Shown: positions 42,260 through 50,756 of the stretch, piece after piece
How positions within the stretch are numbered: the first letter of the stretch is position 1
Layout of the letters: each line of letters begins with the position of its first letter
DNA from: Hymenobacter artigasi
Lineage (GTDB): Bacteria > Bacteroidota > Bacteroidia > Cytophagales > Hymenobacteraceae
Assembly: GCF_012275535.1 (NCBI RefSeq)
Contig: NZ_JAAVTK010000002.1
Location: 124,001 to 188,000, forward strand
Length of the DNA stretch: 64,000 bases
Direction of reading: 5' to 3'
Notes under the pieces: model-generated
What the model saw: the letters and a program-made list of their open reading frames with translations, nothing else
What the model was told of the DNA's origin: nothing
Database searches by the model: none
Position numbers and translations under genes: made by a program

Positions 42260-43885
42260 CTATTGCTGATTTTTCAATTGCTCATAAGCCTGCCAGTCGG
42301 CGTAGGTGAAGCCCTGCCAGCCGGTTTGGGCCCGGTGATGCGCCTGCCATTCAACCACGACCTTATTGAGCTGCTGCTGCGCGACGGCCGCCGTGATGGT
42401 GGTGGCGTTGCCGTATTCATCGGCGGTAGTGAGGTGGGCGGCGGCATCGAGCGCGCTGCGGTGGGCCACCAGCGTGGGCAGCGTGCGGCCGGGCATGGCC
42501 AGCAGAAAGCCGATATCGACGCTGCGGAAACGGGCCTGGAGGTTGTATTCCGCAATCCAGACCTCCCAGTTGCCGGCGGCCAGCAGCAGCAGCACTGCAT
42601 AAGCGGCCAGCGAATTGAGGCGTACGAGGCTGTAGGCCGAGCGGCGCTGCCAGATTTTAAGGAGTACCGTGGCCAGCCCAAAAAACACCAGCAGCAGGAA
42701 GAAACACACCCCGATGCGCTTGTAGGCAATGCCGCTGTTCAGAATGTAGTAGTAGTTGCGCAGGCCCACCGAGGCGGCCAGCACGGCATTTTGCACCACC
42801 CAAACCGTGGCGCCCCAGCGCAGCCACGGCAGGCCGGGCGCATAGAAATTCAGGTTGCGGCGGAAGAACCACAACACAATGCCCATGGCCAGCAGAATGC
42901 TGAAGATGAGCACATACGTGCCTTCGTGCACGAACTGGGCCAGGTCGAACCCCGGCGCGGGCTCAAACCCAAACCACAGCCAGTTGATGTCGATGGCATT
43001 CACCGCCAGCAGCAGCACATTCACCAGCCCGAAGACGGCGGCGGCGGCCAGAAACTCTTTGCGCAAATCGAGCATCCGGGTGGTGCGGAAGCCGAAATCG
43101 GGCCGGCGCACGCCGAAGGAGGCCACCCGGTCGCGCTGCCGCCGCACAAACTCTCCGAAGCGTGACTCGTGGTCGGCGAAGTAGTACACCGGCACCACCA
43201 CCACTACCCCGGCCGTGACCAGAAAGCCCAGCGCGATAAACAGCAGGTGGCCAAAGGAAATATCGGGCAGCAGGCGCGCCAGCCACTCGCCCAGCCGCGC
43301 CAGCGCCTGGCTGCTCAGGGCCTCGTAGCGCGGGTTGGCCACCGCGAAGAGCAGGTGGAAAGCCCCTAAAATGCCTAGCGGCACCAGAAACAGACGGCCA
43401 TAGAACCAGCTGCGACGCATGCCTGCCCCGGTATTGCGCGGCGCCCGCACCCCCGCCAATGCGCGTAACCAGGCCTGTGCCACGCTATAAGCCGCCGTGA
43501 GCAGGGCGTAGAGCACCAGTTTCAGGTGCGGCTGGTTCACGTAGCCCAGCAGCATCAGCAACGAGGCCATGCAGGCCAGCGCCGCCACCGCCGAACCATA
43601 TACCGCCATCATGGCGGCTCCAAACAGGCTACCGCCCACCATCAGCCAGAAGGAGCCGGCGCGGCGCACCGCCGCGTGGCGCGGCAGCAGCACAAACTGC
43701 ACCACCAGTACAAACAGCGTGAATACCAACATATTTACCCCGCCGCCTTCACGCCAGAAAAGCCAGTCGAATAGCACCACGCCCAGTGGCAGCAATGCCT
43801 TGTGGATGGTAGAAAGTGACGCTGCAGCCGTGGTTTGCAGCGGGGCCGCATCCGAATGGGCGGAAACAGGGATGACCGGGTTCAT
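42260..43885 (-). CDS. DUF4173 domain-containing membrane protein
   Basis: A 541-residue integral membrane protein with about a dozen hydrophobic segments and the DUF4173 pattern (YGRLFLVPLGILGAFHLLF; AVNAIDINWLWFGFEPAP; FVHEGTYVLIFSILLAMGIV; LNSLAAYAVLLLLAAGNWE). DUF4173 is of unknown function and often sits next to small wHTH regulators. The ATG at 43885 was preferred over a TTG two codons upstream. A CTTTG-N5-CAAAG palindrome lies upstream (43962-43976). Confidence 0.85.
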   Translation of the reverse strand: MNPVIPVSAHSDAAPLQTTAAASLSTIHKALLPLGVVLFDWLFWREGGGVNMLVFTLFVLVVQFVLLPRHAAVRRAGSFWLMVGGSLFGAAMMAVYGSAVAALACMASLLMLLGYVNQPHLKLVLYALLTAAYSVAQAWLRALAGVRAPRNTGAGMRRSWFYGRLFLVPLGILGAFHLLFAVANPRYEALSSQALARLGEWLARLLPDISFGHLLFIALGFLVTAGVVVVVPVYYFADHESRFGEFVRRQRDRVASFGVRRPDFGFRTTRMLDLRKEFLAAAAVFGLVNVLLLAVNAIDINWLWFGFEPAPGFDLAQFVHEGTYVLIFSILLAMGIVLWFFRRNLNFYAPGLPWLRWGATVWVVQNAVLAASVGLRNYYYILNSGIAYKRIGVCFFLLLVFFGLATVLLKIWQRRSAYSLVRLNSLAAYAVLLLLAAGNWEVWIAEYNLQARFRSVDIGFLLAMPGRTLPTLVAHRSALDAAAHLTTADEYGNATTITAAVAQQQLNKVVVEWQAHHRAQTGWQGFTYADWQAYEQLKNQQ

Positions 43886-43961
43886 GGACAATGAGTTAGA
43901 TGAAAGACAGATTTGAGGCCGCTAATGAGCCGGGCCAGCGGCTAGAATTAATCTTAAAGAA

Positions 43962-43976
43962 CTTTGATATTCAAAG
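43962..43976. promoter_or_regulatory. CTTTG-N5-CAAAG palindrome upstream of the DUF4173 gene
   Basis: CTTTG ATATT CAAAG; with its flanks A...T it is a 17-base palindrome. The same arrangement is found at 45010-45024. It lies where the DUF4173 promoter is expected (its CTTTG resembles the end of a TAnnTTTG motif). Confidence 0.6.
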
Positions 43977-44021
43977 TGAATGAGCAAAAAAAAGAGTCCG
44001 ACTTGCTTCTTGCTCAAAAAA

Positions 44022-44315
44022 TCAGGGCCGCAACAGCTTCTCCAGTGTAGCTAGGTGCTGCTGAAACGCGGCCTTGCCGGCGGCGGTGGCGGTGTAAGTC
44101 GTGTTGGGCTTCTTGCCGACAAACTGCTTGCTGACGAGCACGTATTCGGCCTTTTCGAGGGCAGCTACGTGGCTGGCGAGGTTGCCATCGGTTAGGTCGA
44201 GCACTTCTTTTAAGTCGTTAAAGCTTACCGAGTCGTTGGCCAGCAGCACGGCCATTACGCCCAGCCGCACGCGGTGGTCAAAGGCCTTGTTGAGGGTGTG
44301 GATGAGGTGCTTCAC
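44022..44315 (-). CDS. Small winged-helix transcriptional regulator
   Basis: A 97-residue MarR/ArsR-like winged helix: FDHRVRLGVMAVLLANDSVS, FNDLKEVLDLTDGNLASHVA (recognition helix), LVSKQFVGKKPNTTYTATAAG and a dimerising tail. Such stand-alone wHTH proteins usually control the neighbouring membrane-protein genes. It lies between the membrane gene 44331-44996 and the DUF4173 gene, both preceded by a matching palindrome. Confidence 0.9.
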   Translation of the reverse strand: MKHLIHTLNKAFDHRVRLGVMAVLLANDSVSFNDLKEVLDLTDGNLASHVAALEKAEYVLVSKQFVGKKPNTTYTATAAGKAAFQQHLATLEKLLRP

Positions 44316-44330
44316 CGGGTTGCTGTGGGG

Positions 44331-44996
44331 TTATTGGGCCGAGGTGCCGGCCGCGCCCGGCCGCTCATAGCGGTTATACATCAACAGGCCGTAGCCGATG
44401 TGGCCCAGGCCAAAGCCGAGTGCAAAGTAAGCCAAGCCCCAGCCGGGTTGCAGCATGGCCAGCAGCCCCAGTCCGATTTGGGTGAGGCCCAGCAACCGAA
44501 TTTCGTCGAGGGTGTACTTGCTGGCGTTGAGCAGCGCGAGGCCGTAGAACAGCAGCAGCCCTGGCACTACCATGCCCGCATCGCCGCCCAGATACAGGCG
44601 CAGGCAAAAGAGCCCGCCCGCCACCAGCGGCACGGCCAGGGCCACGGCCAGCCGGCGGGCCGGGCTGCTCCACAGGGTTTGCCCGCTGCTGTGGGTACGG
44701 CGACGGGTGAAGAACACGGCCACCAGCAGCGCCGCCGCAATCATGCCGCCCGCCAGCAGCAGCAGAAACGGCAGGGCCGCCCGCCGCTCCGGCTCCGAGG
44801 CCTGCATCAGGCGCAGGTAGCCGTCGGGAAATTCGCTTTGCAGGTAGAAGTGGCTCACCGCCGACCCCAGCAGCGCCACCACGCCCGCCCCTACCCCACT
44901 CAGGCCCGAGAGCGACAAAAAGCGCGAGCTGCGCTCCATGATGGCGCGGATTTCGGTGAGTTGGGCAAGGGGGTCGGGAGCGGCGGCGGGCTTCAT
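44331..44996 (-). CDS. Hypothetical six-helix membrane protein
   Basis: A 221-residue membrane protein: N-terminal QLTEIRAIMERSSRFLSLSG, then about six segments (GVGAGVVALLGSAVSHFYL, LPFLLLLAGGMIAAALLVA, YFALGFGLGHIGYGLLMYN). It is of the sort commonly paired with small wHTH regulators in Bacteroidota and starts the leftward operon. The ATG at 44996 fits the conserved N-terminus. Confidence 0.8.
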   Translation of the reverse strand: MKPAAAPDPLAQLTEIRAIMERSSRFLSLSGLSGVGAGVVALLGSAVSHFYLQSEFPDGYLRLMQASEPERRAALPFLLLLAGGMIAAALLVAVFFTRRRTHSSGQTLWSSPARRLAVALAVPLVAGGLFCLRLYLGGDAGMVVPGLLLFYGLALLNASKYTLDEIRLLGLTQIGLGLLAMLQPGWGLAYFALGFGLGHIGYGLLMYNRYERPGAAGTSAQ

Positions 44997-45009
44997 AATT
45001 TTCGAAGTG

Positions 45010-45024
45010 CTTTGTGATGCAAAG
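45010..45024. promoter_or_regulatory. CTTTG-N5-CAAAG palindrome upstream of the membrane-protein gene
   Basis: CTTTG TGATG CAAAG, 14 bases before the ATG at 44996 and between divergent genes. Matches the palindrome at 43962-43976 in arms and spacing. Confidence 0.6.
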
Positions 45025-45077
45025 TTGATGAAAAGAATTGATACATTTGCCATACTTCCACCAAATTTTATTGCTCA

Positions 45078-45557
45078 ATGCCCACCGCCCCCGCAGCTAT
45101 TGCCCCGCCCTGGGACATTACCTATACCATATGGGGCCGTAGCGCTTTGCTCAATACCGGCATCTACGGGGCAGTATGCGTCTTCGCTGGAGGCGGGGGC
45201 GGAGTTGGACTCGCCCTTCTTACCGGCCTGATAAGCGCAATAATCTCGCTGCCTGCCATCGTTGTGTTGCGCTGGCTGCTGCCAATCGTATTGGCCATAA
45301 AATCACGGCAATGGCGCATTACCGGTGTTTTGGGCTTTGTAACGCTTCTCTATCTAGTACTGGCCATCCCCGTTAGCATGGCACTATCGGTTGGGTCTGA
45401 TGATGCAAATCCAGTTCAGCTCACGTGGTCTGCCACGGCTTTCGTGCTGGCCTTTACTTCACCTTGTTTGGCAGGGACATTAATTGCAGCAGGCCATACC
45501 TGCCGCACGCTGTTGTTCCGGCCAGATTCGCTTGTCAGCAATGCGGCAAATACCTAA
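45078..45557 (+). CDS. Hypothetical membrane protein
   Basis: A 159-residue protein with about four hydrophobic segments (GLALLTGLISAIISLPAIV, ITGVLGFVTLLYLVLAIPV, LTWSATAFVLAFTSPCLAG). No family recognised. It is divergent from the leftward membrane/wHTH operon and overlaps the next gene by 17 bases. Confidence 0.65.
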   Translation: MPTAPAAIAPPWDITYTIWGRSALLNTGIYGAVCVFAGGGGGVGLALLTGLISAIISLPAIVVLRWLLPIVLAIKSRQWRITGVLGFVTLLYLVLAIPVSMALSVGSDDANPVQLTWSATAFVLAFTSPCLAGTLIAAGHTCRTLLFRPDSLVSNAANT

Positions 45558-45876
45558 CGCGTCTTCCCGCCCTGTCAGGTACTGGCTGCTGTCCCTCCTG
45601 CTCGGCAGTGCCATCTATGCCGGGTTCAATGGCCTCGTGCACTTCAGCGACTGGTGCTACCTGGCAGCTTCTATGGCAGTAGCGGCAGTGGCTTCGGCGG
45701 CGGTACTGCCGCTGTATGGGTGGCTGCTGGGCCACCTCATGCGGCACGGGCAGCACTGGCCGGCGCTGGGGCGCTGGGCGTGGCTGGTGGGCGGCACGCT
45801 GGCGCTTTTCGGGCTGGCCAACCTGCTGGTGTGGCCGCTCCGGACGTGGCCAGGACCGGGCGGCGCGTGGCCGTAG
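45541..45876 (+). CDS. Hypothetical membrane protein
   Basis: A 111-residue protein with three hydrophobic segments (YWLLSLLLGSAIYAGFN, AASMAVAAVASAAVLPLYG, WLVGGTLALFGLANLLVWP). The ATG at 45541 overlaps the upstream gene by 17 bases; a longer in-frame start exists but encodes nothing conserved. Function unknown. Confidence 0.55.
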   Translation: MRQIPNASSRPVRYWLLSLLLGSAIYAGFNGLVHFSDWCYLAASMAVAAVASAAVLPLYGWLLGHLMRHGQHWPALGRWAWLVGGTLALFGLANLLVWPLRTWPGPGGAWP

Positions 45877-46247
45877 GGAGTGGCAGCGGTGGCAGCATCA
45901 TGCCTGGCGGCGAGCCAACGCCAGGTTTTTCTGCGAGGCGCAAAAAAAGTTCCGTCTCATAATGAGAATCGGCCGGCAGAAGTGCAAACAGCAGATTGCA
46001 GATGATTTAGGTAATCTGTTGATTCACAACACACCGATTCCGCTTTGCATAGATGCTACATATTTTACAAATTCGGGAAAAATAATTCCCGAAAATATAA
46101 TTTATCGTAGCTGAAAACCGTTTGTTCGCAATGAATCGTAATTCGTTCATCCTGCGAAAACGGACATTCAGCATGCTGTAACATCTGTTTATCGAGGTTA
46201 ATCATCAGAATTGCCCTTATTTACTTATTGCTGCTTTTTTCTGTACT
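45877..46247. other. 371-base AT-rich intergenic region
   Basis: No gene is supported here. It contains a small hairpin TTCGGGA/TCCCGAA at 46072-46093 that could be a transcript end for the upstream genes, and long A/T-rich stretches that probably hold the promoter of the gene at 46248. Confidence 0.5.
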
Positions 46248-46760
46248 ATGACAACTTTCTTCCCCTCTCCTACCTCGTCTTCTTCCTCCTCGGCTCTGGT
46301 ACGCACCTTGATGGTGTGGCTGCTGAGTAATTTGGGCGGCACCAGTGTCTTGGCCCTCGATTTCAGCATCGAAAGCCCGGCCGACCTCACTATTCCTTTG
46401 CTGGTGGGCTTCATGGCGGCGCTTATTTCGCTGGCCTATGTCCCGCTGGCCTGGCCGTTTTTCGCCCTGGCCCAACGCATCTGTACTGGCTGGCGGTGCC
46501 AGCTGCTGGCCGTGGCGGGCGTCGTGACCGTTTTCGGAGTGGCCAACTACCTGTTGCTCCAATGGTTGCCCATTGGCTCCTTCGGCACCCTGCTCACCTT
46601 TTCCCGGCCGTACCTGGGCGCGGCGCTACTGGCGGTGGCGTGGCTCTACCGGCCACAAAGCGCCGGGCAGCCGGCCACCGCTAAACTATCCCGCCCGGCC
46701 CCGCTGCTGAATTCGTGGTGCATTCGCACGCCGCGCCGTCGCCCCTTGCTGGCCAAATAG
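46248..46760 (+). CDS. Hypothetical membrane protein
   Basis: A 170-residue protein with a Ser-rich start and four hydrophobic segments (IPLLVGFMAALISLAYV, PLAWPFFALAQRI, LAVAGVVTVFGVANYLL, YLGAALLAVAWLYRP). The basic C-terminus stays in the cytoplasm. It converges with the histidine-kinase gene. Function unknown. Confidence 0.6.
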   Translation: MTTFFPSPTSSSSSSALVRTLMVWLLSNLGGTSVLALDFSIESPADLTIPLLVGFMAALISLAYVPLAWPFFALAQRICTGWRCQLLAVAGVVTVFGVANYLLLQWLPIGSFGTLLTFSRPYLGAALLAVAWLYRPQSAGQPATAKLSRPAPLLNSWCIRTPRRRPLLAK

Positions 46761-46789
46761 CGGCGCTGGCCAAGCCCTTCACTGCCAGC

Positions 46790-48175
46790 CTACGCCGGTT
46801 GGGCCGGAAACAGCAGCGTGAACGTGGTGCCCCGGCCCAGCTCGCTGGCCACGCTCACCTCAATGTGCAGCAGGGCGCAGGCCTTGGCCACAATGGACAA
46901 GCCCAGCCCGGTACCGCCGATTTGCTTGTGTGCCAGCGCATCGGACCGGAAAAGCGGGTCGAAAATCCGCTCCAAATCCTCCGGCCGAATGCCGATGCCC
47001 TCGTCGCTGATGGTGCAGCGCAGGTGCGCCGCGGGCCGCGAGAAACCCACGGTGATGGCAGAGCCGGCGGGCGAATACTTAATAGCATTGGCCAAGAGGT
47101 TGTCCAGAATCAAATCGACCAGAAACGGGTCTGACACGATGGGCGGCAGGTCGCCGTCTTCCACATTTACGCGGATATGCTTGGCGCTGAGGTTAGCACG
47201 GTGGCGGTGCAGCACATCGTGCACGCAGCTGAGCACCGACAGCTCCTGCCGCTTCAGGTCCTTGGCTTGGGTTCCGAAGCGGGCCAGCAGCAGCAGCTGG
47301 TCGACGAGGAGGCTGAGGCGGTCGATTTCGCCGATGCCGAAGCCGATGCTTTCCACGTATTCGGCGGGCGTGCGGGGCTTGCGCACCAGCACTTCGAGGG
47401 TGCCGCGCAGCACGGCCAGCGGCGTGCGCAGCTCGTGCGAGGCATCGGCGGTGAATTGCTTTTCGCGCTCCACCGCCTGCTCGATGCGCTGGAGGAGGCT
47501 GTTGATGGCGCTGGCCAGGGTGTGGAGCTCGTCGGGGCGCGGCGGCAGGGCAATGCGCTCAGCTAAGTTGTTGCGGGTGATGCGGTTGGTGGTGGCCGTG
47601 ATTTGGGCAATGGGCGCGATGCTGCGCCCCGCCAGCCCCCGCGCCAGCCCAAACACCAGCAGCAACACCACCGGAAACGAAAGCAGCAGCACGGTTTCGA
47701 GGCTATCGAGCACATGCCGGGCAGCCTCCGAGGAAATGGCGGCCACCAGGTAGCCCACCGTGGTGCCGGCCGGCCGAATAGGCTCGGCCAGCTGCCGCAG
47801 GGCCTGCCCGCGCAGCATGGAGTTCAGCGGCACCAGCGGCTGGGTGGCGTCGAAGGGCAGCAGGTCGTTTTTCAGGTTGGGCGAGCGGTCGAGCACCCGG
47901 CCGCGCGCATCGGCCAGTTGAATGAACACCGGGGCCACCTGCACCTCGCGGTGCTCCCGCTCCTGCCACTCCCGCCGGTGCATAAAGGCCGCCTGCGGAC
48001 CATCCAGCCGCAATTCGCCCATGTGCTTGCCTACTTCAAACCGCAGACTGTTGTCCAAATCGAGGTAGACACGGTGCTGCACCACGCCAAAAACCACCAG
48101 GTACACGGCCGCCACCAGCGCGGCGGTGGCCAGCATGTAGTACAGGGCGATGCGGTTTTTGAAAGTGAGCGACAT
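46790..48175 (-). CDS. Sensor histidine kinase, OmpR-partner type
   Basis: A 461-residue sensor with two membrane segments (ALYYMLATAALVAAVYLVV and VLLLSFPVVLLLVFGLARG) around a periplasmic domain, HAMP, a HisKA box ASHELRTPLAVLRG (phospho-acceptor histidine) and an HATPase domain with LDNLLANAIKYSPAGS, DEGIGIRPEDLE and GGTGLGLSIVAK. It should autophosphorylate and pass phosphate to the regulator encoded 62 bases upstream. The architecture is that of CusS-like heavy-metal or envelope sensors; the actual signal is unknown. Confidence 0.93.
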   Translation of the reverse strand: MSLTFKNRIALYYMLATAALVAAVYLVVFGVVQHRVYLDLDNSLRFEVGKHMGELRLDGPQAAFMHRREWQEREHREVQVAPVFIQLADARGRVLDRSPNLKNDLLPFDATQPLVPLNSMLRGQALRQLAEPIRPAGTTVGYLVAAISSEAARHVLDSLETVLLLSFPVVLLLVFGLARGLAGRSIAPIAQITATTNRITRNNLAERIALPPRPDELHTLASAINSLLQRIEQAVEREKQFTADASHELRTPLAVLRGTLEVLVRKPRTPAEYVESIGFGIGEIDRLSLLVDQLLLLARFGTQAKDLKRQELSVLSCVHDVLHRHRANLSAKHIRVNVEDGDLPPIVSDPFLVDLILDNLLANAIKYSPAGSAITVGFSRPAAHLRCTISDEGIGIRPEDLERIFDPLFRSDALAHKQIGGTGLGLSIVAKACALLHIEVSVASELGRGTTFTLLFPAQPA

Positions 48176-48237
48176 TAGGATTTTAGGCCATGGGTGGTAA
48201 AGTTGCTACGTTCTGGCATTTCGCCCTCCTACCCCAG

Positions 48238-48903
48238 CTAGTCCCGTGCCACATATCCAATGCCGCGCACAGTCTGCAAATACTCATCATCCTTGCTCAT
48301 TCCCAGCTTCTTACGTAGCGCGTTCATGTACACATCGAGCACACCGGTATTGTATTCGAAGTGAATATCCCACACGTTTTCGATAATGCTCTGGCGGCGG
48401 CACACCTTGCCCTTGTTGCGCAGCAGGTATTCGAGTAGGGCAAATTCCTTTTGTGTGAGGGCAATTTCTGCGTCGTTTTTATGCACCTGGTGCGTGTCCA
48501 CATCCAGCGTGATGGGACCGAGCACGAACCGCTCGGCCGACGCGGGCGCGGGCCGCAGCTGCACTTTGATGCGCTCCAGCAGCTCCTCAAAATGAAACGG
48601 TTTTTTGATGTAGTCGTTGGCACCGGCCTGCAGGCCGGCCACGGTATCGGCTACGGTGTCTTTGGCAGTGAGAAAAATCAGGGGCGTGGTGAGCTGCCGG
48701 GCGCGCAGCTGCTGGCACACTTCCAAGCCCGTGAGGCCGGGTAGCATCCAGTCCACGAGCAGCAGGTCGTAGGGCTGGGCCTGGGCCTGGGCAAGGCCGG
48801 CGGGGCCGGTATCGGCCACATCCACCACAAATCCTTCTTCCTCAAGACCCTGCTTCAAAAAGCGGGCAATACCGGGTTCGTCTTCGATGAGTAGAATGTT
48901 CAT
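48238..48903 (-). CDS. OmpR-family response regulator
   Basis: A 221-residue regulator with the receiver domain (NILLIEDEPGIARFLKQGL, phospho-acceptor aspartate in LLLVDWMLPG, FLTAKD, KKPFHFEEL) and an OmpR winged helix (ALTQKEFALLEYLLRNKGK; DVYMNALRKKLG; VRGIGYVARD). It is encoded just before its kinase. The unusual KKPF in place of KPF still keeps the conserved lysine. Target genes unknown. Confidence 0.95.
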   Translation of the reverse strand: MNILLIEDEPGIARFLKQGLEEEGFVVDVADTGPAGLAQAQAQPYDLLLVDWMLPGLTGLEVCQQLRARQLTTPLIFLTAKDTVADTVAGLQAGANDYIKKPFHFEELLERIKVQLRPAPASAERFVLGPITLDVDTHQVHKNDAEIALTQKEFALLEYLLRNKGKVCRRQSIIENVWDIHFEYNTGVLDVYMNALRKKLGMSKDDEYLQTVRGIGYVARD

Positions 48904-49137
48904 AAGCGGGAAGCCGCCGGCCGCAGCCGCCGGGAGCGAGGGTTCAAAGTTCAGCTTAACGGCATCATCCCTTCAGCGGGTACGCTCGAATGAGGAGGAG
49001 CGAATACTTTAAGGGAATCTTAATATTTTCCTAAGAAAAAGCGAAGATGCCGAGCCGTAAAGATGGTCCGTTTACCTCCACTCAGTGCAGGGCACTGCTT
49101 ATCTGCTGCGCCCTGGCTCTACTCTTTTTCTTTTTTT

Positions 49138-49785
49138 ATGAAGCTTTATTTGCTCGCTGCTTCGGTAGCGCTCCTTACCGCCATTGCGCCCCAGGCCCAC
49201 GCTCAACGCCGCAACAACCAGACCACCACGCCGGCATCGTCGAGCAGCGCGACACCCAACAACACGCCCAATGCCCCGGGCAACGACACCGGCAAGCTCG
49301 ACTACCGCAACCCTTCGGCCGACCAGCTCATTCCGGTTGAAGCCGAAAAGCGCGGCCCCATCACCCAGGAGCTACAGGCCTCCGTGGTGGAGCTGCTGGA
49401 GCTCTACCACGACTCGAAGCAGAGCCACTGGAACCTGCGCGGCCCCATCTACCTCTCGCTGCACGAAAAGCTGCAAGCCAATGCCGACGAGTACCGCAAG
49501 TACGCCGACATTCTGGCCGAGCGGGTGCTGCAAGTGGGCAACCCCATCGACGGCCGCGTGCCCGTGGTGGCCGCCACGGCCAACCTGGGCGAGTTTCCCG
49601 GGGGCTACCTCTCCGATAAGCAGGTGCTCATTCTGATGACCGAGCGCATCAACACGACCGCCAAGCGCGTGCGCCAGCGCATCGAAAGCATGAGCAAAGT
49701 GGACGAAACCACCTCTAACCTCCTTCAGGAGCTCAGCTACGCCCTCGACAAGCAGGTATGGCAGTTCCGGGTGATGATGCAATAA
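49138..49785 (+). CDS. Dps/ferritin-like protein with signal peptide
   Basis: A 215-residue protein. It begins with a signal peptide (KLYLLAASVALLTAIAP ending AHA), then a Thr/Ser/Asn-rich linker, then a Dps domain of about 150 residues: ELLELYHDSKQSHWNLRGP (ligand histidine), LHEKLQANADEYRKYADILA (ferroxidase-like His/Asp/Glu) and ERVLQVGNPIDG. Dps proteins are normally cytoplasmic iron-storage dodecamers that protect DNA; export would place it in the periplasm. The ATG at 49138 was chosen because it opens the signal peptide. Confidence 0.85.
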   Translation: MKLYLLAASVALLTAIAPQAHAQRRNNQTTTPASSSSATPNNTPNAPGNDTGKLDYRNPSADQLIPVEAEKRGPITQELQASVVELLELYHDSKQSHWNLRGPIYLSLHEKLQANADEYRKYADILAERVLQVGNPIDGRVPVVAATANLGEFPGGYLSDKQVLILMTERINTTAKRVRQRIESMSKVDETTSNLLQELSYALDKQVWQFRVMMQ

Positions 49786-49815
49786 TTGCGGCTGGTCGTG
49801 CAAACAACAGTTCCA

Positions 49816-49865
49816 AAACCACCCGGTTGGTCGGCGGCAACGTCGGCGGGCCGGGTGGTTTTTGC
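49816..49865. terminator. Terminator after the Dps-like gene
   Basis: AAACCACCCGG (49816-49826) and CCGGGTGGTTT (49851-49861) followed by T-rich sequence; the 24-base loop contains a second small GGCGG/CGGCG-like pairing. Confidence 0.8.
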
Positions 49866-49878
49866 GTAAGTTCGGTTT

Positions 49879-50664
49879 ATGCGCCTTCGCCTTCGGTTGT
49901 TTGAGTTTGAGGATTTGCCGTGGTTTCCGGCCACCATTCGGGCCGGGATGATGGACTACCTGCGGTTTATGATTTCGCTGCTGGGCACCTATCGGCCTAT
50001 TGCCCCGCTGCTGGCCGAAGGCCTCGCCCGCACCGCCCAAACCCGCGTGCTGGAGCTGGGCGCCGGGGCCGGCGGCGGCACCGAAACCGTGCTGGCCGCC
50101 CTGCGCACCCACGGCCAGCCCACGGCCACAATCACCCTTACCGACCTCTACCCCCAGCCCGCTGCCTGGGCCGATATTGCCCGGCGCACCCACGGCGCCA
50201 TCGGCTACGAGCCGGCGGCGGTGAATGCCCTGGCCGTGCCCGCGCAGCTGGCGGGCTTCCGCACCATTTTTTCGGCTTTTCACCATTTCCCGCCCGAGGC
50301 GGCCACAGCCATGCTGCGCGATGCCGTGCGGGCCGGCACCGGCATCGGGGTGTTTGAGGGGGCGGGCAAGCACTGGGCCGAGCTGCTGCTAGCCGTGACG
50401 GTGCTGCCCGTGGCACAGTTGCTGCTCACGCCGTTTTTCCGGCCTTTTCGGCTCAGCCGGCTGGTGTTTACTTACCTCATTCCGCTCATTCCGCTCTGCA
50501 CCATCTGGGATGGGTCGGTTTCGCTGCTGCGCATGTACTCCACGGCTGAGCTGCTGGCCCTGGCCCACGCCGCCGACCCGGCCGGCACTTTCGCCTGGCA
50601 GGCCGGCAAAAAGCGCCACTGGTGGGGGCCGCAGGTCACCTACCTCATCGGCTGGCCGAAATAG
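49879..50664 (+). CDS. Class I SAM-dependent methyltransferase-like protein
   Basis: A 261-residue protein with the SAM motif VLELGAGAGGGTETVLAAL (about residue 57), an acidic ITLTDLYPQP and a motif-IV-like FSAFHHFPP. The C-terminal half has two hydrophobic stretches (LLAVTVLPVAQLLLTPFF, LVFTYLIPLIPLCTIW), so it may be membrane-associated. The substrate is unknown. It is followed by a palindromic repeat and the prenyltransferase gene. Confidence 0.8.
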   Translation: MRLRLRLFEFEDLPWFPATIRAGMMDYLRFMISLLGTYRPIAPLLAEGLARTAQTRVLELGAGAGGGTETVLAALRTHGQPTATITLTDLYPQPAAWADIARRTHGAIGYEPAAVNALAVPAQLAGFRTIFSAFHHFPPEAATAMLRDAVRAGTGIGVFEGAGKHWAELLLAVTVLPVAQLLLTPFFRPFRLSRLVFTYLIPLIPLCTIWDGSVSLLRMYSTAELLALAHAADPAGTFAWQAGKKRHWWGPQVTYLIGWPK

Positions 50665-50670
50665 CCCGAA

Positions 50671-50756
50671 GTAGCGCGAACTTTGTAGTTCGCGGCCCCG
50701 CGCCGTTTGCACGACTGCAAAATGCGCGGGGATTCGAACTACCAAGCTCGCGCTAC
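50671..50756. repeat. GTAGCGCGAAC palindromic repeat, second copy
   Basis: The left arm 50671-50704 and right arm 50724-50756 are imperfect inverted repeats matching the inner element at 7013-7097 (GTAGCGCGAACTTTGTAGTT). It begins 6 bases after the methyltransferase stop and ends immediately before the ATG of the next gene. Confidence 0.82.
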
